64,000 nucleotides of DNA from Verrucosispora sp. NA02020 (GTDB taxonomy: Bacteria > Actinomycetota > Actinomycetes > Mycobacteriales > Micromonosporaceae), in assembly GCF_013364215.1 (NCBI RefSeq), contig NZ_CP054923.1, forward strand, positions 1,736,001 to 1,800,000. Direction: 5' to 3'. The translations under genes were made by a program, and so were the position numbers. How positions within the stretch are numbered: position 1 is the first letter of the stretch; every line of letters starts with the position of its first letter. Below the pieces are notes generated by a model. The model saw only the letters and a program-made list of their open reading frames with translations. It was not told where the DNA came from and ran no database searches. Positions 16,370-26,580 of the stretch are shown here, piece by piece.

Positions 16370-17248
16370 TCAGAGCCGGTCGGCGGCGACGAGGCGGTCG
16401 GCGCTGAAGGCGAGCAGCCAGCCCGTGCCCTTGTCGGTGTCGTAGTCGCCGTCCTGCCCGGCCAGACGTTCCAGCGCACCCGGGATCACCTTGCCCTGGC
16501 TGCACACCGCCGTACGTTCGCCGGCGGCGGCCAGCGCGGCCATCCGTGCTGCCGCGGCGAGGACCCGTTCGTCGGGCTGCTGGCCGGCGAGGGGCTCGTC
16601 CAGGTCGCCGCTGATCTCGATCGGCAGGTCCAGCGTCGCGGCGGCCGGGTCCAGGGTCTGTACGCAGCGGCGCGGTGACGCCGACAGCAGCCGGCTCGGC
16701 CAGGTCAGCGCGATCAGCGGCGCCAAGGTACGTGCCTGCGACCAGCCCCGGTCGTCCAACGGTCGGGCCGTGTCCGGGCCGGACCAGGTCAACCGCTTGC
16801 CGGCGTTGCCGTGCCGGACCAGCACCGTGGTGGCGGTGACCCGGGGCAGGGCGGCGAATGCGGCCAGGATCTCCGCGTCGTGCGGATAGCTGACCAGCGC
16901 CACCGCGTCGTCCACGTCGAGCCAACGCACCGCGTCGACCTCGGTGCCCGGCTGGAAGCCGCCGGTGCCCATCGCCCGCATGGACCAGTAGTCGACCTCC
17001 TTGAGCCGACCCTCGCTGCGGTACCGCACCGAGGGCAGGCGCACCTCGGGCGCGGCCCGTGCGTCGGCCTCCTCGGCGACCTCCCGGACGGCTGCCGCCA
17101 GTGGATGCTCGCCCGGCTCCAGCTTGCCCTTGGGGAGTGTCCAGTCGCCGTACCGGGGGCGGTGCACCAGACAGACCTGGACGTCGTCGTACGGTCCGGG
17201 ACGCCACACCACGCCTCCGGCCGCCCGGATCTCGATCACGTCGGTCAT
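16370..17248 (-). CDS. mutT1: MutT1-type Nudix hydrolase with histidine phosphatase domain
   Basis: 292 residues in two domains. Residues 1-135 are Nudix, with the box GKLEPGEHPLAAAVREVAEE near 41-60, which removes phosphates from 8-oxo-dGTP-type nucleotides or diadenosine polyphosphates. Residues 140-292 are a histidine phosphatase domain with the RHG motif (VLVRHGNAG). Mycobacterial MutT1 has the same build and lies next to ppk1 as here. The ATG overlaps the TGA of an 11-codon upstream ORF (17245-17277), so translation is probably coupled. Confidence 0.93.
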   Translation of the reverse strand: MTDVIEIRAAGGVVWRPGPYDDVQVCLVHRPRYGDWTLPKGKLEPGEHPLAAAVREVAEEADARAAPEVRLPSVRYRSEGRLKEVDYWSMRAMGTGGFQPGTEVDAVRWLDVDDAVALVSYPHDAEILAAFAALPRVTATTVLVRHGNAGKRLTWSGPDTARPLDDRGWSQARTLAPLIALTWPSRLLSASPRRCVQTLDPAAATLDLPIEISGDLDEPLAGQQPDERVLAAAARMAALAAAGERTAVCSQGKVIPGALERLAGQDGDYDTDKGTGWLLAFSADRLVAADRL

Positions 17249-17277
17249 CCGGTCCGTCGCCGTTCCTCCTCGATCAT
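17245..17277 (-). CDS. Micro-ORF coupled to mutT1
   Basis: ATG plus nine codons (MIEEERRRTG), then a TGA that overlaps the mutT1 ATG as ATGA. A TAGGCT hexamer ends exactly 6 nt before this ATG, so the micro-ORF would be the leaderless first cistron. Its AGGAGG is 16 nt from the mutT1 start, too far for direct use, which favours delivery of ribosomes by coupling. The peptide itself may have no function. Confidence 0.5.
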   Translation of the reverse strand: MIEEERRRTG

Positions 17278-17283
17278 CCGCTC

Positions 17284-17289
17284 AGCCTA
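17284..17289 (-). promoter_or_regulatory. -10 element upstream of mutT1
   Basis: TAGGCT on the minus strand, exactly 6 nt before the micro-ORF ATG at 17277. Confidence 0.6.
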
Positions 17290-17301
17290 TGCCGGTGCCG
17301 C

Positions 17302-19596
<2,295 letters not shown>

Positions 19597-19650
19597 CTGC
19601 TCATAATCACCCGACTCGGGTTAACGCAAAATGAACTTCCGCTGGGTACG

Positions 19651-19848
19651 TCAGGACATCGTCGGCAGGGTCACGCGGATCACGTCCCCGGCGGCGTCGG
19701 TGTCGACGCGTACCCGCTGGCCGAGCCGGAGCAGCCGCAGCCCGGAGGCGTCGAAGGCACGGGCCGGGAAGGACAGCTCGGTGCCGTCGTCGAGCAGCAG
19801 CAGCCCGCTGCGGGTCGCCGCGTCGAAGGTCGCCACCGTGCCCTGCAT
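19651..19848 (-). CDS. Small cold-shock-like (S1/CSD fold) protein
   Basis: 65 residues. MQGTVATFDAATRSGLLLLD resembles the first strands of a cold-shock domain (GTVKWF-N-KGFGFI), followed by GTELSFPARAFD and a strand rich in Val/Arg. The aromatic RNA-binding residues of true Csp proteins are mostly missing. The protein sits between ppk1 and fbiD. The ATG at 19848 is chosen by alignment to the fold; a GTG at 19857 is possible. Confidence 0.65.
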   Translation of the reverse strand: MQGTVATFDAATRSGLLLLDDGTELSFPARAFDASGLRLLRLGQRVRVDTDAAGDVIRVTLPTMS

Positions 19849-19876
19849 GCCCAGCACCGTACACCGGTGGGGGAGC

Positions 19877-20515
19877 TCAGCCGGTGAGGCAGCCGGCGGC
19901 CAGTCGCGCGGTGCGCGGACCGAGCCCGAGCCGGGCCGCGGCGGCCAGGTCGTCCGGGGTGTCCACGTCGCGGCGCAGGCTGGGCCAGTCACCGTCGAGC
20001 GGGCGGGCGCCGCTCGCCGCGTGCGCCGCGGCCGAGCCGGGCCCGAAGCGCGGCCCGAGGGGTACGCCGGCCGGCGCGGTCAGCAGCACGGTCCCGGTGC
20101 CCGGCGTGTCGGCCACGAAGCAGCGGACGCCGGGCGGAGCCTCCCGCGCCGCCCGGAGCGCGACCGCCAGCTCGGCCGGACGTAGCGCCGGAAGGTCGGC
20201 GGTGATCCCGGCCACTGGGCCGGGCACCTGGGCCGCGCCGTGCCGGAAGGCGCCGTTGAGTCCGGCGTCCGCGACGTCCGCGAGCCACCGCGCGGCAGCC
20301 GCCGGGGCCTCGGCCCGGACCCGGACGTCGTCGGTGACCACGAGCACCCCGCCCACCTCGGGACAGGCCCGCACCGCGTCGAGGGTGTCGGCCACGAGCG
20401 CCAGCGCCAGCTCCTCGTGGGGTACGCCGGGCAGCCCGCCACGCAGCCGCGACTTCGCGGCGACCAGGCGTTTGACCGGCACCACCACGGTCCAGGGCTG
20501 ACTCACACCTGTCAT
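19877..20515 (-). CDS. fbiD: Phosphoenolpyruvate/phospholactate guanylyltransferase (F420 synthesis)
   Basis: 212 residues of the CofC/FbiD nucleotidyltransferase fold: VVPVKRLVAAKSRL near 11-24 (nucleotide binding), VVTDD near 60, ITADLPALRP near 105 and DVDTPDDL near 184. It activates phosphoenolpyruvate (FbiD) or 2-phospholactate (CofC) with GTP to start the side chain of coenzyme F420. Gene order ppk1-fbiD-gpsA is that of mycobacteria, which supports FbiD. FbiA and FbiB partners are not in this window. Confidence 0.92.
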   Translation of the reverse strand: MTGVSQPWTVVVPVKRLVAAKSRLRGGLPGVPHEELALALVADTLDAVRACPEVGGVLVVTDDVRVRAEAPAAAARWLADVADAGLNGAFRHGAAQVPGPVAGITADLPALRPAELAVALRAAREAPPGVRCFVADTPGTGTVLLTAPAGVPLGPRFGPGSAAAHAASGARPLDGDWPSLRRDVDTPDDLAAAARLGLGPRTARLAAGCLTG

Positions 20516-20635
20516 CCTGCCAGCCCGGCGGCGGTACCCTCACTGGCCGTACCAGGGGCGAACAGGCATGATTTCGGCTGCGGGCGTCACCGGAGGTCTC
20601 CGGTGGGCGGGTCGGGGTGGGCACGAGGAGGCACG

Positions 20636-21367
20636 GTGGGTCGGCGCAGGCTGGGATTCTGGCAGAGGTTCGCCGTGGTGCTGGTCAAGCCGGCGATGAC
20701 CGTCTGGACCCGGCGTACCTGGCGGGGCATGGAGCACCTGCCGCAGGACGGCCCGGTGATCATCGTGGCGAACCACATCTCGCACGCCGACCCGCTGGTG
20801 TCGGCGCACTTCGTCTACGACGCCGGCCGGTGGCCGCAGTTCCTCGGCAAGGCGAGCGTCTTCAAGGTCCCGGTGGTCGGCTGGATCCTGCACCGGTGCC
20901 GCCAGATCCCGGTGGAGCGCGGCTCGGTCGACGCGGTCAAGTCCCTGGAAGCCCTGGTCAAAGCACTGAACGAGGGCGATGCGGTGATCATCTATCCAGA
21001 GGGCACCACCAGCCGGGAACCGGACCTGTGGCCGATGAAGGGCAAGACCGGCGCGGCCCGGCTGGCGTTGACCACCGGTGCCCCGGTCGTGCCGGTGGCG
21101 ATGTGGGGGCCGGAGAAGATCTTCGACCCCCGGCGGGGCAGGCTCAACCCGCGCCCCCGCATCCCGGTGAGCGTGGTGGCCGGGCCGCCGGTCGACCTGA
21201 GCCGCTGGGCCGGCGCCACGCCGAGCCGGCAGGTGCTGGAGGAGATGACCGACGTGATCATGCTGCGGGTGCGGGACCTGCTCGCCGAGATCCGGGGCGG
21301 CACACCTCCGCCGCTGTGGCAGCGCACCTCTCGCGCCAACGCCGACCGCCCCGAGGCGACGGCATGA
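20636..21367 (+). CDS. plsC: 1-acyl-glycerol-3-phosphate acyltransferase
   Basis: 243 residues. Acyltransferase motifs are complete: NHISHAD (HX4D) near 46, IPVERGS near 87, YPEGTTSREP near 119 and VPVAMWG near 150. It transfers an acyl chain to lysophosphatidate at the membrane. The GTG at 20636 has GAGGAGG 5 nt upstream. Its TGA is embedded in an ATGA that starts a chain of two micro-ORFs leading to gpsA, so plsC and gpsA, both in phospholipid synthesis, are likely coupled. Confidence 0.93.
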   Translation: MGRRRLGFWQRFAVVLVKPAMTVWTRRTWRGMEHLPQDGPVIIVANHISHADPLVSAHFVYDAGRWPQFLGKASVFKVPVVGWILHRCRQIPVERGSVDAVKSLEALVKALNEGDAVIIYPEGTTSREPDLWPMKGKTGAARLALTTGAPVVPVAMWGPEKIFDPRRGRLNPRPRIPVSVVAGPPVDLSRWAGATPSRQVLEEMTDVIMLRVRDLLAEIRGGTPPPLWQRTSRANADRPEATA

Positions 21368-21417
21368 GCGAGCGTCAGATTCGTGGCGGCGCGCAGCGAA
21401 GCGGAGTGGCGGCATGA
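21364..21417 (+). CDS. Micro-ORF 1 of the plsC-gpsA coupling chain
   Basis: 17 codons ([17 protein letters not shown]) from an ATG overlapping the plsC stop to a TGA overlapping the next micro-ORF ATG. Both overlaps are ATGA. Its 3' part is the first copy of a 40-bp direct repeat. The peptide resembles the N-terminus of the leader before thiL. Translation is inferred from the exact overlaps. Confidence 0.5.
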   Translation: MSERQIRGGAQRSGVAA

Positions 21418-21494
21418 GCGAGCGTCGGCGAGTGAATCGGTGGTGTCGGGTGACTCGTGGCGGCGCGCAGCGAAGCGGAGTGGCGGCATGAGCG
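21381..21494 (+). repeat. 40-bp direct repeat ending in a start codon
   Basis: Two identical 40-bp copies at 21381-21420 and 21455-21494 (74-bp period), each beginning TCGTGGCGGCGCGCAGCG and ending with GGCATGAGCG. Each copy therefore delivers a new ATGA stop/start junction in the same frame. Confidence 0.9.
21414..21491 (+). CDS. Micro-ORF 2 of the plsC-gpsA coupling chain
   Basis: 25 codons beginning [11 protein letters not shown] and ending [10 protein letters not shown] like micro-ORF 1. Its ATG overlaps the stop of micro-ORF 1 and its TGA overlaps the gpsA ATG (ATGA at 21488). No ribosome-binding site of normal form precedes gpsA, so re-initiation along the chain is the likely route. 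Confidence 0.5.
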   Translation: MSERRRVNRWCRVTRGGAQRSGVAA

Positions 21495-22486
21495 GACATG
21501 TGGCGGTGCTGGGAGCCGGGTCGTGGGGGACGGCGTTCGCCAAGATCCTCGGCGACGCCGGCCGGGACGTCACGATCTGGGCGCGGCGGCAGTCCATCGC
21601 CGACGTCCTGCGGGACGAGCGGTGCAATCCGGAGTACCTGCCGGGGGTGGTGCTGCCGCCGCGCGTCACCGGCACCGGTGACGCCGCCGAGGCGATCGAG
21701 GGCGCCGAGATGGTGGTGCTGGCGGTGCCGTCGCAGACGCTGCGCGGCAACCTCGCCGAGTGGGTCGGTCACCTGCACCCCGACGCCACCCTGGTGTCGT
21801 TGATGAAGGGCATCGAGCTCGGCACCACCAAGCGGATGAGCGAGGTCATCGTGGAGACCGCCGGGGTGGCGGCGGATCGCGTGGTGGTGGTCTCCGGACC
21901 CAACCTGGCCCCGGAGATCGCGGCCGAGCAGCCGGCTGCCACCGTGGTCGCCGGCACCGACGCCGACCGCGCCGCGCTGGTGCAGCGCTCCATCACCACG
22001 CCGTACTTCCGCCCGTACACCAACGACGACGTGATCGGCTGTGAGCTGGGCGGGGCGGTGAAGAACGTGATCGCCCTGTCGTACGGCATCGCCACCGCGA
22101 TGGGGTTCGGTCACAACACCCGCGCGATGCTGGTCACCCGGGGACTGGCCGAGACGGCCCGGCTCGGGGTGGCCCTCGGTGCCGACCCGCTCACCTTCGC
22201 CGGTCTGGCCGGCATGGGCGACCTGGTCGCCTCCTGCTCGTCCCCGTCGGCCCGCAACCGCACCTTCGGTGAGCACCTGGGTCGGGGCGCGACGCTGGAG
22301 GAGGCGCGGGTGGCCACCCGGCAGACCGCCGAGGGCGTCAAGAGCGCGCTGGCGATCCGGGACCTGGCCCGCGCGCACGGGGTGGAGATGCCGATCACCG
22401 AGCAGGTCGAGCTGGTCTGCCACGAGGGCGTCGACCCGCGGCGTGCGGTCCGGGCGCTGATGAGCCGCACCACCAAGCCGGAGTGA
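21488..22486 (+). CDS. gpsA: Glycerol-3-phosphate dehydrogenase [NAD(P)+]
   Basis: 332 residues, standard length. The NAD-binding motif [17 protein letters not shown] occupies residues 4-20, GPNLAPEIA is near 139, and the catalytic lysine segment [16 protein letters not shown] is near 185. It makes glycerol-3-phosphate for phospholipids. The ATG at 21488 gives exactly the family N-terminus; longer in-frame readings include the repeated leader and are rejected. The stop overlaps the GTG of the next gene. Confidence 0.97.
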   Translation: MSGHVAVLGAGSWGTAFAKILGDAGRDVTIWARRQSIADVLRDERCNPEYLPGVVLPPRVTGTGDAAEAIEGAEMVVLAVPSQTLRGNLAEWVGHLHPDATLVSLMKGIELGTTKRMSEVIVETAGVAADRVVVVSGPNLAPEIAAEQPAATVVAGTDADRAALVQRSITTPYFRPYTNDDVIGCELGGAVKNVIALSYGIATAMGFGHNTRAMLVTRGLAETARLGVALGADPLTFAGLAGMGDLVASCSSPSARNRTFGEHLGRGATLEEARVATRQTAEGVKSALAIRDLARAHGVEMPITEQVELVCHEGVDPRRAVRALMSRTTKPE

Positions 22487-23649
22487 GCAGCGTGGACGAG
22501 ATGCGCTTCCGTTCCCCCGAGGAGCACGCCCGGACGCCCGGTTCCGCCGGTGACGGCACCCGGTGCGTACACGCGGGTCTGCCCGAGCCGACGCCCGGCG
22601 CGCCCTTCCTGCCCGGTCCGGTCTTCGCCGCGCCGTACCACCTCGATCCCCGGCAGGGACCGGCGGCGGCGCCGAACGGTTACGGGCGGCCGGACAACCC
22701 GACCCGCCGGCTCCTGGAGGCGGCGATCGGCGAGCTGGAGGGTGGCGACTGCCGGGTCTTCGCCAGTGGCCAGGCGGCGATCACCGGCCTGCTGCTGGCG
22801 GTGCTGCGGGCCGGTGACACGGTGGTGCTGCCCGCCGACGGCTACTTCCCGGTGCGCGCGTTCGCCACCGACACGCTGGCCGGCAACGGGGTCCGGGTGC
22901 TGTTCGCGCCGACCGTCGGGCCCTACCCGGACTTCACCGGGGTACGCCTGGTGCTGGTCGAGACGCCGGCCAACCCGGGGCTCGACGTGGTGGACCTGCC
23001 GGCCCTGGCCGAGCGGGTGCACGCGGCCGGTGCCCTGCTGGCGGTGGACAACACGACCGCGACGCCGCTCGGCCAGCGTCCGCTGGACCTCGGCGCGGAC
23101 CTGGTGGTGGCCTCCGGCACCAAGGCGTTGACCGGGCACTCCGACCTGCTGCTCGGCTACCTCGCCACCCGGTCGACCGCACTGCTGGAGCAGGCCACCT
23201 CCTGGCGGACGGTCGCCGGGTCGGTGCCCGGGGCGTTCGACGCCTGGCTGGCCCACCGGTCGCTGGCCACTCTCGACCTGCGTCTGGCCCGGCAGACGGC
23301 GAACGCCGAGGCGATCGCCCGGCTGCTCGTGGCCCGGCCCGACGTGTCGGGGGTGCGCTGGCCGGGGCTGCCGGACGACCCGGCGTACCCGGTGGCGTCG
23401 CGGCAACTGCGGCGGATGCCGGGTGTGCTCTCCTTCGACCTGGCCGACGCCGACCGGGTCGCCCGGTTCCTCGACGCGGCCCGGCTGGTCGGGGCGGCCA
23501 CGTCCTTCGGCGGCCTGCACACCACCGCCGACCGGCGGGCGCAGTGGGGCGACGACACCGCGCCCGGCTTCGTCCGGCTCTCCTGTGGGGTGGAGGACAC
23601 CGTCGACCTGGTCGCCGACGTCGCGGCCGCGTTGGACGCGGCGGCCTGA
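22483..23649 (+). CDS. Cys/Met metabolism PLP-dependent lyase (cystathionine gamma-lyase type)
   Basis: 388 residues. It is a fold-type I aminotransferase-like enzyme with [18 protein letters not shown] near 93, [14 protein letters not shown] near 157 and the PLP lysine in [14 protein letters not shown] near 210. Cystathionine gamma-lyase or gamma-synthase are the likely roles; the exact reaction cannot be read off. A GTG overlapping the gpsA stop gives the longest form; ATG at 22501 is possible. The next gene overlaps its stop (TGATG). Confidence 0.88.
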   Translation: MSSVDEMRFRSPEEHARTPGSAGDGTRCVHAGLPEPTPGAPFLPGPVFAAPYHLDPRQGPAAAPNGYGRPDNPTRRLLEAAIGELEGGDCRVFASGQAAITGLLLAVLRAGDTVVLPADGYFPVRAFATDTLAGNGVRVLFAPTVGPYPDFTGVRLVLVETPANPGLDVVDLPALAERVHAAGALLAVDNTTATPLGQRPLDLGADLVVASGTKALTGHSDLLLGYLATRSTALLEQATSWRTVAGSVPGAFDAWLAHRSLATLDLRLARQTANAEAIARLLVARPDVSGVRWPGLPDDPAYPVASRQLRRMPGVLSFDLADADRVARFLDAARLVGAATSFGGLHTTADRRAQWGDDTAPGFVRLSCGVEDTVDLVADVAAALDAAA

Positions 23650-24500
23650 TGGGGCCCGTCTCCCCGGCCGAGTTCGACGCCCTGGTGCGCCGGCTGCGGG
23701 AGGCGGGTTGTGTCTGGGCCGAGGACGAGAGCCGGTTGCTGGTGGAGGGCGCCGACAGTCCGGAGACACTGGCCGGTCTGGTCGACCGGCGGGTCGCCGG
23801 TGAGCCGTTGGAGTACGTGCTCGGCTGGGCGGAGTTCTGCGGTGAGCGGATCGACGTACGGCCGGGGGTCTTCGTGCCCCGGTCGCGTACCGCCCTGCTG
23901 GTCTCGGCCGCCGTGGCGGTGACCGGGCCGGCCGCGGCCGTGGTGGAACTCTGCTGCGGTTCCGGCGCGGTGACCCGGGTGTTGGCCGGTCGACTCACCG
24001 CGCCCCGGCTGGTGGCCGCGGTCGACCTGGACCCGGCGGCGGTGGCCTGCGCCCGACGGAACCTGGCCGACCTGGCGGTGCCGGTGCTCTGCGGTGACCT
24101 CTTCGCGCCGCTGCCGGCCGCCTGCCGGGGTGCCCTGGACCTGGTGGTGGCGAACGCCCCGTACGTGCCGACGGCGGCGATGCCGCTGCTGCCGCCCGAG
24201 TCCCGCCGGTACGAGGCGCCGGTGGCGCTGGACGGCGGTCCGGACGGCTTGGCGGTGCTGCGTCGGGTCGCCACCACCGCGCCCCGGTGGCTCGCGCCCG
24301 GCGGGCACCTGGTGGTGGAGGTGGGGGAGGACCAGGTGGACGAGCTGTGGGCGGTGTTGACGGAGGTCGGGCTGGTGCCGGAGGTGGTCCGCGACGGCGA
24401 TCTGGGGGCCACCGCGATGACCGCCTGCCGGCCGGTCTGTGCCGGACATCGGGACGCGAACCGCCGCGTGGGCATGGCGGGCCGACGGACCGAGAACTAA
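23649..24500 (+). CDS. Putative protein N5-glutamine methyltransferase (HemK-like)
   Basis: 283 residues. The SAM-binding motif VVELCCGSGAVTRVLA is near 98-113 and VDLDPAAVACARRN near 128. The catalytic NPPY of PrmC/HemK is NAPYVP here (near 168), as in a separate actinobacterial family annotated as putative glutamine methyltransferases. PrmC methylates release factors; whether this family does is unknown. It overlaps the upstream lyase gene by one base. Its TAA is also the first half of a TAACCT promoter element. Confidence 0.82.
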   Translation: MGPVSPAEFDALVRRLREAGCVWAEDESRLLVEGADSPETLAGLVDRRVAGEPLEYVLGWAEFCGERIDVRPGVFVPRSRTALLVSAAVAVTGPAAAVVELCCGSGAVTRVLAGRLTAPRLVAAVDLDPAAVACARRNLADLAVPVLCGDLFAPLPAACRGALDLVVANAPYVPTAAMPLLPPESRRYEAPVALDGGPDGLAVLRRVATTAPRWLAPGGHLVVEVGEDQVDELWAVLTEVGLVPEVVRDGDLGATAMTACRPVCAGHRDANRRVGMAGRRTEN

Positions 24501-24503
24501 CCT
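24498..24503 (+). promoter_or_regulatory. -10 element overlapping a stop codon, upstream of ROK gene
   Basis: TAACCT whose TAA is the stop codon of the methyltransferase gene. It would start a transcript about 28-30 nt before the ROK-kinase GTG. Confidence 0.5.
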
Positions 24504-24538
24504 CGCGTCAGGTTCGGACGGCGGGAGGCGGGTTTCGG

Positions 24539-25591
24539 GTGGATGGCGCAGCGGTGCCGGTGGTCGTCGGGATCGACAACGGAGGTACGAGCAACAACAC
24601 CACGGTCCTGACCCTCGACGGGCGGTTCCTGGTGGACGAGCTGGTGGAGACGCCCAGCGAGGTGCAGGCCGGGCCGGAGGCGGCGGTGGCGGCGATGGCG
24701 CGGGCTCTCGACGGCGTGCTGGCCCGCACGGGCGTGCCCCGCGAGCTGGTCCGGGCGGTCGGGCTGGACACGCCGGGTCCGGCCAGCGCCACCGGGGTGA
24801 TCTCGTCGAAGGGCTCGACGAACTTCTCCCAGCCGGCCTGGCGCGGGTACGACGTGCGGGGCGCGTTGGAACGCCGGATCGGGCTGCCGGTGGTCTATCA
24901 CAACGACGGCAACGCCGCCGCGCTCTACGCCCACCACGTGCACTTCGGGGCCGACGCGATGCGGCGGTCGTCGGTGTCGGCGATCGTCGGCACCGGACTG
25001 GGCGGCGGCGTGGTGGAGAACGGCCGGGTGGTGTCCGGCGCGGCCGGCATGGCCGGTGAGCTGGGGCACGTGCAGATCCCGCTGACCACCGTGCTGGCCC
25101 CGGAGCAGCCGGTGCCGACCTGCGCCTGCGGTTTCGCCGGTGACGTGGAGAGCGTGGCCTCGCTGACCGCGATCGGGCGCAACCTGCTGCCGTACTGGTT
25201 GACGCGCTACCCGGGGCATCCGCTGGCCGACGAGTCACCGGACCGGGCGGCCAAACTGGTGCGCGGGTACGGCGAGCGCGGCGACGACCTGGCCCGGGAG
25301 ATCTTCGCGCAGCAGGCGCGGGCGCTCGGTGCGCTGTTCACCATCGCGGCGAACTTCACCGACCCGCACGCGTACTTCGTCGGCGGTGGCGTGGTGGAGA
25401 CGGCACCGGAGTTCCGTGACTGGTTCCTCGCGGCGGTCCGCGAGCACACCGCGCTCCGCATGGAGCAGGCCGCGCTGGCCACGTTCGCCCTGGTGCCGGA
25501 GCGCGACATGGCCGGTGCGCGGGGCGTCGCGCTCGCCGCGCTGGAGGCGGCCCGGGACCTGCCGGCACCGCTGCCGCTGGTCGGCGACTGA
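24539..25591 (+). CDS. ROK-family sugar kinase
   Basis: 350 residues. The phosphate-binding motif GIDNGGTSNN starts at residue 10, catalytic Asp lies in VVYHNDGNAAAL near 118, and the ROK signature region is GTGLGGGVVENG to GMAGELGHVQI. The zinc motif CXCGX2GCXE appears as CACGFAGDVE, with the third cysteine replaced by Asp. It phosphorylates a hexose or related sugar; the sugar is not predictable. The GTG at 24539 has GGGAGG 10 nt upstream. Confidence 0.85.
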   Translation: MDGAAVPVVVGIDNGGTSNNTTVLTLDGRFLVDELVETPSEVQAGPEAAVAAMARALDGVLARTGVPRELVRAVGLDTPGPASATGVISSKGSTNFSQPAWRGYDVRGALERRIGLPVVYHNDGNAAALYAHHVHFGADAMRRSSVSAIVGTGLGGGVVENGRVVSGAAGMAGELGHVQIPLTTVLAPEQPVPTCACGFAGDVESVASLTAIGRNLLPYWLTRYPGHPLADESPDRAAKLVRGYGERGDDLAREIFAQQARALGALFTIAANFTDPHAYFVGGGVVETAPEFRDWFLAAVREHTALRMEQAALATFALVPERDMAGARGVALAALEAARDLPAPLPLVGD

Positions 25592-25628
25592 CCCCGGTCG
25601 TCGGTGGGCGACCGACCGTGGTCGCCGG

Positions 25629-26240
25629 TCAGCCCAGTCGGACGTCCGTCAGGACCGGGAAGTCGTACCAGCTCACCGAGAAGGGCTCGGTGGGGGACGG
25701 CGAGACGGGGAAGACGCCCCACGTGTCGGTCGACTGCCCCGGGGCGACGGTGACCGCCTCGCCGGCCCGTTCGGCGGCGCACCAGGTGTCGGTGGGGCGT
25801 ACGGTGCGGCCGTCGGCGAGCGTCAGCGCGGAGGAGTTCAGGTCGTCCTCGCGGCTCGGGCAGACCAACGGCCACGGCAGCGGCGAGTCGTTGCGGTAGC
25901 GGAAGGTGAGCCGCAGCGTGCCGTCGGAGGTCTCGGCGCCGGTCAGCGTGAGCCGGAACGACGACTCCTGGTAGATCTGGCGGTCGAGCCGGTACGTCTG
26001 CCGGTCGGTGCCCACCGGGGTCTGCGGGGCGTCGTCCGCGTCCCGGGCGGGGGCCCGGTCCCGGTCCGTCGCGTTCTCCGGGCTCCGGTCCGATCCCGCC
26101 TCGACGGTCGGCGATCCCCGGTCGGCCAGGTAGTACCCGGCGAGGGAACCGACGATGGCGAGACTGGCCGTCGACGCGACGACGGCGATCAGGACGCCGT
26201 ACTTTCTCTCCACACGGACCCCCGGGCTGCTGGGCGGCAT
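25629..26240 (-). CDS. Single-pass membrane protein, unknown function
   Basis: 203 residues from the ATG at 26240 (a GTG at 26261 adds seven). One membrane segment lies at about 17-40 after YGVLIAVVA. It is followed by an acidic/Arg-rich linker and an extracytoplasmic beta domain with SFRLTLTGAETSDGTLRLTFRYRN (shown only in part) and two cysteines. It resembles DUF4352-like domains only in general pattern. It converges on the ROK gene with a 37-bp gap. Confidence 0.7.
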   Translation of the reverse strand: MPPSSPGVRVERKYGVLIAVVASTASLAIVGSLAGYYLADRGSPTVEAGSDRSPENATDRDRAPARDADDAPQTPVGTDRQTYRLDRQIYQESSFRLTLTGAETSDGTLRLTFRYRNDSPLPWPLVCPSREDDLNSSALTLADGRTVRPTDTWCAAERAGEAVTVAPGQSTDTWGVFPVSPSPTEPFSVSWYDFPVLTDVRLG

Positions 26241-26375
26241 CGTCGGCCGTGAAGGTAGCACCGCCGGGGTAGCGCGTCGGCACCCGAGCCGGGGCTGACC
26301 GGGCCGGCGGTGCCCTTACCGGCCCGGTCAGCGGTCCTGGGTGTGGTGGTACGGCTCAGGGAGTGCGGACCCGGT

Positions 26376-26576
26376 TCAGGGGGTCGGGGGCGACTGGGCG
26401 AAGGCGGTCCACGCGGCCGGCGGGAAGTGCAGCAGTGGACCGCTCGGGTCCTTGGAGTCGCGTACGGCCACCGTGCCGGGAACGACCGCCACCTCCACGC
26501 AGGCTCCCTCGTCGCCGCTGTGGCTGCTCTTGCGCCACCCGGCCACGGCCACCACGGTGTTGGTCGTCGGTGTCAT
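26376..26576 (-). CDS. DUF397 protein
   Basis: 66 residues with the DUF397 signature: WRKSSHSGDEGACVEVA (residues 14-30) and VAVRDSKDPSGPLLHF. Such small proteins pair with a Scr1-type helix-turn-helix regulator encoded immediately upstream, as here (4-bp gap). In Streptomyces some of these pairs influence development. They are sometimes described as antitoxin-like; that remains unproven. Confidence 0.9.
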   Translation of the reverse strand: MTPTTNTVVAVAGWRKSSHSGDEGACVEVAVVPGTVAVRDSKDPSGPLLHFPPAAWTAFAQSPPTP

Positions 26577-26580
26577 CCTC

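Noticed and set aside
21383..21487. 35-residue N-terminal extension of GpsA
   Set aside because: It reads through the leader repeat in another frame; GpsA starts at the NAD-binding strand and the ATGA chain fixes the ATG at 21488.
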